Below, one piece after another: positions 58,401-64,000 of a stretch of 64,000 nt of DNA (the first letter of the stretch is position 1; every line of letters begins with the position of its first letter). The translations under genes were made by a program, and so were the position numbers. This stretch comes from Pseudoalteromonas peptidolytica (GTDB lineage Bacteria > Pseudomonadota > Gammaproteobacteria > Enterobacterales > Alteromonadaceae). The DNA is taken from positions 1 through 64,000 of the forward strand of contig NZ_WEHZ01000004.1 in the NCBI RefSeq assembly GCF_012641745.1. Direction: 5' to 3'. The notes beneath the pieces are model-generated. The model saw only the letters and a list, made by a program, of their open reading frames with translations. It was not told the origin of the DNA and made no database searches.

Positions 58401-61400
58401 ATTTAGTACGCCAGCTTAGCAACGGCCGTATCGCCTATATGGGTCGTAACGATGGACAAATAAAGCTGCGAGGTTATCGTATTGAGCTGGTCGAAATTGA
58501 ACAGCAAATTGGGCTGCTATCGGGTGTACAAGAATGCGCGGTTCAGATAACCACAAGTGCGTCAGGGCAGCCACAGTTGCAGGCATTTGTGGTAGCAAAT
58601 ACTGAGCCTCAAGTGCTTCAAACCCAGCTAAAGGAAAGGCTACCAAGTTATATGGTACCAGAGCATTTTGTCATGCTCGCAAGGTTACCTTTGACGCCGC
58701 ATGGCAAGGTTGACCATCGTGCCTTGGCAACGCTTGGTAAAACTCAACAGACTATCACAGTAACCGAGCCGAGCACGGTCACACCACAGGCTAACAGCAT
58801 CGTTGCTCAGTTATTGGCGATTTATCGGCAGGTATTAAATACGCCATCTATGACCGCTGAAGACGACTATTTTGCGTTGGGCGGCGACTCTATTTTGAGT
58901 ATTCAAATCGCCAGTAAAGCCAAAGCACTCAAGTTACCAGTGAGTGCGACTGATGTGTTTACCTACCCCAGTGTTTCGGCCCTTGCTGCAAGACTTGCCC
59001 AGCAAGATATTCTGGTGCCGACGGACAGAGAAAGACTGCCATTGGTTGGTCAGCTCGATAAATTACCAATTCAGTATTGGTTTTTTGCTCAGCAATTTGC
59101 CAAACCCAGTCATTGGGATCAAAGCGTGTTGGTGAGTGTGGATAAATCCGTCACACCTGCGCAGCTTATGGAGGTTGTAAAATATCTGCTTACCCAGCAC
59201 GACGCGCTACGCTTGGTGGTTGCGGATGAAAACACCCTATTTGTAAGTGATAGCATTGATATTCAAAAGGTATTTACGGCCCATACACTTGAGCGTGAGG
59301 TATGGCAAGCTGAGCTGAGCGAGTTCAGTGAACAAGTGCAGCAAGGTTTTGCGTTTACTAGCACGCCACTGTTTAAAGCGGTGCTATTTGTTACACCTAA
59401 CAGTGAGGCCAATAATCGCTTGCTGTTTAGTGCACATCACTTGCTAGTGGATGGCGTCTCTTGGCGGGTGTTACTTGAAGATGTGAGCCAGTTACTACAG
59501 CAGCAAATAAACAATGTGCCGTTTGAGCTTCCAGCCGCAAGCGCAAATTTGGCTGAACTTGTCGATTTTTATCGTGAACTTGCATCTAATGAGCGCGATT
59601 TGCGCAAATGGCAGAAGGTGGCTGCACTGGCTGAAAGCTCACACTTATTGAGCCTAAAAGATACAAGCGCGACTCCAACGATAACCAAAGCTCGCCACAC
59701 GTTATCAGCATCGCACACCCGTGCATTATTAGGATCTGCCAACACCAGTTATGGTACGACTGCGCAAGCATTGCTTCTCAGTGCACTTGCTTGGTGTGCG
59801 CAAAAGCGTGGTGCAGGCAGTGAAGTGATCATGCTAGAAGGGCATGGCCGCGAGTTACTGACCGAGGCACTGGATAGCAGCCGCACCATCGGTTGGTTAA
59901 CGGCGCTTTATCCAATGCAGTTATTTAGTAATGGCAGCCGCTTGCATGATGTGATTTGCAGTATCAAGGCAGAGCTTGAAAGGAGCGCTAAAGTTGCCAG
60001 TAGTTATGGTGCTGCGCGGTATTTACACCCAGAGCCAAACGTTCGCTCAGCGCTTGAGATTGATACCCGAGACTTACTGTTTTTTAACTATTTAGGCCAG
60101 CTAGATACAGTTATTGAGCAGCAAGGTTTGCTGGGAGATGCTAATGAGTCGACAGGCACTTTGGTTGCAGAGTCAAATCTCAGTTACTTTGGAGCGCAGC
60201 TAACAGCGGCGGTCGTGGATGGTCAATTGGCGTTAACGCTGGAGTTTGACAGCCAGCGCTTAGCATCTGAAGCAGCAGAGCAATTAAGTAAAGAGATACT
60301 CGAAAGTCTAATTGAGGTCATCGAGCATTGCCAATCTCAGCCTAAACGTCATTACACAGTCAGTGACTTTGTACTTCTCAGTGGCATTTCTGAGAGGCAG
60401 TTGCAGCGCATACTTGGGCAGGTCGAAGGGGAAGTTGAGGATATTTACCCCCTAACGGATTTACAGCAAGGCATGTGGTTCCACAGTCAAACGGCACGTG
60501 AGGCGCACACTCAACGCACGCAACCTTATATCGAGCAAACCAGCTTATTGCTACAAGGTTGTGTGGATATTGAGGCGTTGAGTTACGCTTGGCAGCAGTT
60601 GATTAAACAGCACAGCATATTACGCTCGGCCTTTGTGAGCGTTGCTGGTGAGCCGCTGCAGGTGATTTATAAACATGCCGAACTACCGCTGAATCTGGTG
60701 CAGAGTGTCGCTATTGCAGATGCGCAATCGCATGTGGTGAAATCACAGGCCGAAGTGGAGCTTGCCGAGCCGCTTAAGCTCTCGCAAGCGCCTTGTATGC
60801 GGTTAAGCTTAATCGCTTTTGATGATGGCAATGTTGGAGTGGTGTGGACGTATCATCATCTTATTATGGATGGCTGGTCATTACCGATATTATTTGCTGA
60901 ATTAGTGGCATTTTATCAAGCTCGTTGCCAAGGTGAGTTACGCCCCATTGTAGTAGATAATTTCCGCGATCATATCGAATATTTGCATACACATGTTGAG
61001 TGTGATGAGGCGTTTTGGCGGGAGTATTTGGGTGGTGTTAGCGCGCCCACATTACTCAGCGAAAAGGTACTTCACACTGAAAATAAAGCGGCTGGTGTTA
61101 AAGAACTCAGTGTGACTTTACCGCAACCGCTGCAAGATGCCGTGACTCGCTTTACAGGCGAGCAAGGGCTTACCGTCAATCAGTTTATCCAAGGGCTCTG
61201 GGCGTATTGGATGGCAAGTTGCTGCAACGAACCGTATGCCTTATTTGGTCAAACCATAGCGGGCAGACCTACAGCGCTTAGTAGAATGGCGCAGCGCGTT
61301 GGCTTGTATATCAATACGCAAGCGGTTCATGTCGCGATAGATCAAAATGCGCGTGTGAAAGATTACTTACAAGCGGTGAAGTCGCAGCTTACTGCATTGG

Positions 61401-64000
61401 CGAAGCACCCGCATACACCACTGACACAAGTTCATCAGTGGTCGGGTATTGACAACGACAGTCCATTATTTGATTGCTTGTATGTTTTTGAAAATTATCC
61501 GCAAGATCCGTTACAAAATAGCGCTGCGCTGCCATTTATCGCAACAACCTTAAGTGAAGTTGACGAAACGCACTATCCATTGACTTTCGTGGTCGGCGTA
61601 GGGGCGGGTTTATCGTTCACGCTGAGCTATCAGCAGCAGTGCTTTGATGAGGTGTTTATCAAGCAAAGCCTTGCGGCGATGCAGCAGCTGATGTTAGCGG
61701 CGACACAACAGCCTGAGCAAACACTCGGAGAATTGTCTTGGCAGCCTCAACATATGCAGAATAGCAAGGCATTGCCACTGCCCACTTTTGCACTGACGCA
61801 AGCGGCACCATATCAAACGCCAAGTTTACCTATTCAGCAATTATTTGCTCAAGTTGCTGCTGAATTTCCTGAGCATATTGCTATTCGCGAATATAGTAGC
61901 GTCTCTGAGGAGGCGCGTTGTTATCACTATTCACAGCTGGATAAAGACGCCAATCAGCTCGCCCATTACCTTGCATCACGATTAGAGCTAAGTACAGCCC
62001 CCGTTATTATTGGCCTGTGTTTAGAGGCGAATTATCAGCTTATTGTGGCTATGCTTGCGGTGCTCAAATTGGGCGCGGCTTATCTACCAATTGCACCAAC
62101 ACTACCTGAGTCTCGACGCCGTTTGCTGTTGCAAAATGCCAATGCAGCCATGCTGATTACTAAAACAGAATATTGGCAGGGTAGCTCGGATCTGGTGGTG
62201 CCTCAAGTCGATTTAGATAGTATTCAGGGCGCTTTGGCCGAGCAGTCCAGTCATTGCTTTACTGCGCCATGCCAGATTGACGACCTCTGTTACGTAATTT
62301 ATACCTCGGGCACCACGGGCATGCCAAAAGGGGTGATGGTGGAGCATGCCAGTGTCGTTAATTATGTGCAGACTTTAGCTACACAATATGCGATTACGCC
62401 AAGCGACAATTACCTGCAATTTGCTAGCATGAGCTTTGATGTGTTTGCCGAAGAAGTCTTTTGTACTTTACTTCGTGGTGCAACCTTGGTGATGGCACCG
62501 ACGGACGACATGTTAGATCCCAATAAACTGGCGCAATTAAGCCAAGATGCTGAGTTAACACTGATGAGTTTGCCAACGGCGTATTGGCATCAACTTGCAG
62601 CAACTTCAGTCACCCTGCCAGATTCGCTGCGGATCATCACCATAGGTGGCGAGCAAATGCAGATTGCCGCGCTCACCGATTGGCAGCAGCGCTACGGCGA
62701 CCGTATTCGAATAATTAATGCCTATGGCCCAACCGAAGCAACCATTTCGGCAACGCTTAATGATGTCACGCACTTCAGCGGTGCACGCGTGCCAATCGGT
62801 CAGCCTATCGCGGGTTTGTCTTTATATTTACTCGATGAACAGCTTCGAGCGGTGGCCACCGGTGTGGAAGGGGACTTATACATTGCGGGTATTGGCCTTG
62901 CCAGAGGCTATCTCAACGACGAGGAAAAGACGCAGCAAGCCTTTATTATTGAGCCAAATAGCGGCCAGCGACTTTATAAAACTGGCGATCGCGCTTGCTG
63001 TTTAGCCTCAAATGAATTGTTGTATTTAGGCCGTGGTGATGACCAAGTCAAAGTGCGCGGCTACCGTATTGAGCTGGGAGAAATTGAGCGACAACTTCAG
63101 CTGCTAGACGGGGTTGCTAATTGCGCTGTGGTGGTGCGCGAAGATGGCAGTAACAACGCGCAACTGGTGGCATTTGTACAGCCTGCACAGCAGACTGAAG
63201 TTAGCGCGGCTTCACTACGGGGGCAACTTGGAGCGGCTTTACCTGCTTACATGATCCCTGAGTTGTTCCAATCAGTTAGCCATCTGCCGTTGACAACCAA
63301 CGGCAAAGTCGATCGCAAACAGCTCACTGCGCTGGCCGGTTCATACACTCTATCGCAATCCCAGCACCAAGAGGCTAAGCAGGAAAGGCTCACCCCACTA
63401 CAAACGCAATTAGCGCAGCAGTTTGCTCATCGCTTGCAGGTGGATGGAGTGTGCCTTGACGATAACTTCTTTAATTTAGGTGGCCATTCGCTATTAGCGC
63501 TGCGTGTAGTGGGTGATATTAATCAGCACCTACAACTCAATTTGCCGCTGTCGGCACTGTTTGAACATCCAACCGTGCGTGGCCTCAGTCAGCATATACA
63601 AGTATTAAGAGAGGGTCTTGGCGAATGCGATGGCAAACCTCAATCGCTTGAAACCTTAGTGTGTTTGCAAGAGGGCGAGCTCGGTTTTACACCTGTGGTG
63701 CTGATTGCGGGAGCGGGAGGTTGGCTAATGGCATTTCATGCGTTAGTGAATGGGCTTGATAGCCGTATCCCCGTTTATGGCTTGCAACCAGAGGCGCTTG
63801 CCGAGGAGCCTGAGACGCTAACCTCCATAGAATGCACCGCCGAGTATTATTTTAGTGTATTAGCTGGCGCAGAACTTGGTGAACAAGTGCATTTGGTCGG
63901 ACATTCTTTTGGCAGCTTTATTGCCTATCAACTTGCCACTTTACTTGAGCAACAAGGTCGAATTGGCTGCTCGGTAACTGTGATTGATACGCCTGTACCG
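52400..64000 (+). CDS. three-module terminal NRPS, partial at window edge: docking-C-A-PCP-C-A-PCP-E-C-A-PCP-TE
   Basis: An open frame of at least 3867 residues with no stop before the window ends. It begins MNEQQRQIEALIAEALAAGV with a TubC_N-type docking domain. Domains: C ~75-500 (HHIVSDG), A ~545-1050, PCP Ser1094; C ~1150-1600 with HHIASDA at 1281-1287, A ~1620-2120, PCP Ser2164 in GGDS; epimerase ~2210-2650 (HHLLVDGVSW at 2346); C of the DCL kind ~2680-3110; A ~3140-3660; PCP Ser3697; thioesterase from ~3755 with Ser3836 in GHSFG. Codes by eye: DFWNIGMVHK (Thr), DAWILGNVVK (Leu-like, then epimerised), and DVESTGAISK (unresolved). The TE should release the product, probably as a ring. Confidence 0.93.
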   Translation, partial: MNEQQRQIEALIAEALAAGVTLYEKNGGLAFKQTAGFPPQLKQQVVEYKSEIIAYFQQQSRDMAKSSPHIIAQPNARKDLPLSFAQEGLWFIEQLQGSKQYYMPAEFLLRGELNIPAMRSAVQDVVLRHDILRARFVKNEQDGQPQLQITDDISAPFEWLDASVAAEETRQAYIASRIAARQNKPFDLAHDCLLRVLVVSDGDEHHLAFNMHHIVSDGASMALLAQEIEAGYCKHLGAPYTPLPPIQVQYSDFSQWQRAQLTPERIEAPLAQLKQQFSELAPLQSLPCDFVRPAVQSLTGRVYRQALDMSLFAAISTQAKSLQLTPFMWLLNTFMLFIARLTQSQQVVVGTPELGRHHPELTPLIGLFVNTLVMQAKLESDMPFSQWLQQQKDLNLAAFEYRDIPFDKVVEAVGAPRDLSHHPLVQILFTLETHDERAFTLPGLSVQEVQKKQADSTPVKCDLELNAVIDEQALYLHWKFDSHLYTEETIKHWADCFHTLLQACVTAPHTAVGELALLNQKQQQALITGAQCHGAIWPKQDTITSLFMRYAERFATRTAVQDGTTVLSYRGLNTRVDALAVMLLQQGVTPRTMLVVSVSRSVEMIVTLLSVLRVGAAYVPVDPDYPQERIEYILGDVQSPWLLCDNATQAQFSQLSYQLINVSQAEHQVSREALKQLDAIQIEPQDLAYMIYTSGTTGRPKGVQIEHRHAVRLLHVEPNLFDFNEQDVWTLFHSFCFDFSVWEMYGALLFGGRLVVVDKATAQDTQAFAQLLVDAEVTVLNQTPSAFYALQATLLNDSHLASQCAVRYVIFGGEALQPSKLQPWAQQLPSCQLINMYGITETTVHVTFKALEPADLMLGTSNIGRAIPTTSCYVLDDKQRLLPQGAVGELYVGGEGVCRGYWQRDELNATRFIQNPFSAAPEQRLYRSGDLVRLMASGELSYVGRIDDQVKVRGYRIELGEIENQLRHHPEVAEVTVLLNRQDPENVWICAFVVLHKQVEFDDITLVMQQFLKQNLPDHMLPAKVQAVAAMSLTSNGKVDKKALLQQLDTSFNENTYEAPIGELETQLASYFSEILQCESVGRYDDFFRLGGHSLLAAKLANHIRKTLQIELPLQTIFTHPTVQGLATALEKQGTQLSTIAVVDKANGVVLSFAQQRLWTLDQMQQGSQQYQIQALLAFSGELDLSAFEQSWQKMLSRHQVLHSTITNTNDGPKQYLVTLPEHFVTLIDVSTQSPLWQNLLWQRAVRDDQTQGFDFSKDLMIRVTLVRFSSGYHRLIVNMHHIASDARSIEVLMRELTQFYAHYAQGCELARDLITPPEVQYADYAHWHRAQCQGAQQSADMKFWSAHLDGAPPLHQLPLDTPRGQAMNNSAQAFEQQLSAETWQQLQQHCQRLAITPFIWLHSAYAVMLAKFSKVDDIVIGAPFSGRHHPHVEQLIGFFVNALPIRVKLDWQQSFSQLLDIQKEQIEQVHQHQSLPFEQLIDHLGVSRELSHQSVFQLSFAFNPEPQHTPEFVGLSTEVLTSENARAKFDLELSATLSGQGLRLHWLYNSGLFEKEMVASIAECFNLVIAQLLAQPDCALADIKLCKEQPLADYAISGKSAPEHIEQSVLEQIERNMAEPAQAERLAVIDTNSKQTLSYGELNERTKALAALLLSEGLQSEQPVLVAMTGSADLIVAMLAVLKAGGCYVPVDPHYPQARVNYIAKDSGAALVLTKCEFAARFESAELDDNHIDADYRSPHVICVDDADVRARLAAISIPQQFPEVNVEQLAYVIYTSGTTGNPKGVMIAHQGLANLCAWHQRAFAVDTHSVASQTANPAFDAATWEVWPYLCAGASLVCVTKAVLQSPAELTICFNTYQVTHSFIATPIAQALLTEPLFNPQSLRYLLVGGDKLGALQAKEYGFTLVNNYGPTEASVVATSGLVEFDEQVPDIGLPVDNSQLFILDPQLRAVPQGMIGELYITGAGLARGYLHQPQLSAERFIELKISPSQTVRAYKTGDLVRQLSNGRIAYMGRNDGQIKLRGYRIELVEIEQQIGLLSGVQECAVQITTSASGQPQLQAFVVANTEPQVLQTQLKERLPSYMVPEHFVMLARLPLTPHGKVDHRALATLGKTQQTITVTEPSTVTPQANSIVAQLLAIYRQVLNTPSMTAEDDYFALGGDSILSIQIASKAKALKLPVSATDVFTYPSVSALAARLAQQDILVPTDRERLPLVGQLDKLPIQYWFFAQQFAKPSHWDQSVLVSVDKSVTPAQLMEVVKYLLTQHDALRLVVADENTLFVSDSIDIQKVFTAHTLEREVWQAELSEFSEQVQQGFAFTSTPLFKAVLFVTPNSEANNRLLFSAHHLLVDGVSWRVLLEDVSQLLQQQINNVPFELPAASANLAELVDFYRELASNERDLRKWQKVAALAESSHLLSLKDTSATPTITKARHTLSASHTRALLGSANTSYGTTAQALLLSALAWCAQKRGAGSEVIMLEGHGRELLTEALDSSRTIGWLTALYPMQLFSNGSRLHDVICSIKAELERSAKVASSYGAARYLHPEPNVRSALEIDTRDLLFFNYLGQLDTVIEQQGLLGDANESTGTLVAESNLSYFGAQLTAAVVDGQLALTLEFDSQRLASEAAEQLSKEILESLIEVIEHCQSQPKRHYTVSDFVLLSGISERQLQRILGQVEGEVEDIYPLTDLQQGMWFHSQTAREAHTQRTQPYIEQTSLLLQGCVDIEALSYAWQQLIKQHSILRSAFVSVAGEPLQVIYKHAELPLNLVQSVAIADAQSHVVKSQAEVELAEPLKLSQAPCMRLSLIAFDDGNVGVVWTYHHLIMDGWSLPILFAELVAFYQARCQGELRPIVVDNFRDHIEYLHTHVECDEAFWREYLGGVSAPTLLSEKVLHTENKAAGVKELSVTLPQPLQDAVTRFTGEQGLTVNQFIQGLWAYWMASCCNEPYALFGQTIAGRPTALSRMAQRVGLYINTQAVHVAIDQNARVKDYLQAVKSQLTALAKHPHTPLTQVHQWSGIDNDSPLFDCLYVFENYPQDPLQNSAALPFIATTLSEVDETHYPLTFVVGVGAGLSFTLSYQQQCFDEVFIKQSLAAMQQLMLAATQQPEQTLGELSWQPQHMQNSKALPLPTFALTQAAPYQTPSLPIQQLFAQVAAEFPEHIAIREYSSVSEEARCYHYSQLDKDANQLAHYLASRLELSTAPVIIGLCLEANYQLIVAMLAVLKLGAAYLPIAPTLPESRRRLLLQNANAAMLITKTEYWQGSSDLVVPQVDLDSIQGALAEQSSHCFTAPCQIDDLCYVIYTSGTTGMPKGVMVEHASVVNYVQTLATQYAITPSDNYLQFASMSFDVFAEEVFCTLLRGATLVMAPTDDMLDPNKLAQLSQDAELTLMSLPTAYWHQLAATSVTLPDSLRIITIGGEQMQIAALTDWQQRYGDRIRIINAYGPTEATISATLNDVTHFSGARVPIGQPIAGLSLYLLDEQLRAVATGVEGDLYIAGIGLARGYLNDEEKTQQAFIIEPNSGQRLYKTGDRACCLASNELLYLGRGDDQVKVRGYRIELGEIERQLQLLDGVANCAVVVREDGSNNAQLVAFVQPAQQTEVSAASLRGQLGAALPAYMIPELFQSVSHLPLTTNGKVDRKQLTALAGSYTLSQSQHQEAKQERLTPLQTQLAQQFAHRLQVDGVCLDDNFFNLGGHSLLALRVVGDINQHLQLNLPLSALFEHPTVRGLSQHIQVLREGLGECDGKPQSLETLVCLQEGELGFTPVVLIAGAGGWLMAFHALVNGLDSRIPVYGLQPEALAEEPETLTSIECTAEYYFSVLAGAELGEQVHLVGHSFGSFIAYQLATLLEQQGRIGCSVTVIDTPVP

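Noticed and set aside
52778-59771. Several short frames (60-100 codons) on both strands in the last third of the window
   Set aside because: They are all overlapped by the single continuous NRPS frame from 52400, whose domain motifs were followed in one frame to the window end.

Overview
The window looks like a chromosomal segment of a marine gammaproteobacterium, most likely Pseudoalteromonas. The evidence is the gene content and order (rpsF-priB-rpsR-rplI-pilin genes-dnaB-alr, rsgA-psd, orn, thiC-thiO-thiS-thiG-thiDE-thiF), moderate GC with AT-rich spacers, and dispersed intergenic repeats ending in ATACCAATTT. Genus is an inference from recall; no search was run.

Layout. 1-0.41 kb: the end of an IS30-type element that has cut into an unknown gene. 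0.6-3.8 kb: a TonB-dependent receptor, a 4HBT thioesterase and a META-domain lipoprotein. 3.8-10.7 kb: a thiamine operon behind a sigma-70-like promoter and a TPP riboswitch. It uses ThiO rather than ThiH and a ThiD-ThiE fusion, and a 209-bp MITE-like repeat sits between thiC and thiO. 10.7-14.1 kb: a small secreted-protein gene broken by a 5-bp tandem repeat, then psd, rsgA and orn. 14.1-14.9 kb: four identical tRNA-Gly(GCC) genes, each preceded by a 79-nt structured spacer that copies the first ~16 nt of the tRNA. 15.0-16.6 kb: the S6 ribosomal operon. 16.9-20.4 kb: five overlapping or abutting type IV pilin-like genes, ending in an unusually long protein with Lys in place of Glu5. 20.6-22.6 kb: an ECF sigma factor, a membrane-anchored possible anti-sigma partner and a DUF4097 protein. 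22.7-29.2 kb: dnaB, alr, yjbQ, cheX, a zur-like regulator and a GGDEF/EAL protein. 29.7-31.7 kb: a secreted amidohydrolase.

32.6 kb to the right edge: a very large hybrid PKS/NRPS assembly line, the most notable content. Three genes overlap head to tail (TAATG, TGATG). The first encodes FAAL-ACP-KS-AT-ACP-aminotransferase-C-A-PCP, the same logic as the iturin/mycosubtilin starter enzyme MycA. The second encodes docking domain-(C-A-PCP)x3. The third encodes docking domain-C-A-PCP-C-A-PCP-E-C-A-PCP-TE and runs off the window inside the thioesterase.

The inferred chemistry is activation of a free fatty acid, one malonyl extension, conversion of the beta-keto group to a beta-amine, then seven amino acids and release, probably by macrolactamisation. 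Specificity residues read by eye suggest Gly-Asp-Asn-Asn-Thr-(D-)Leu-X, with the seventh residue unresolved. This would be an iturin-like beta-amino-fatty-acid cyclic lipopeptide in a Gram-negative marine host, with an amino-acid order that does not match the Bacillus iturins I know. No phosphopantetheinyl transferase, exporter or regulator for it lies inside the window.
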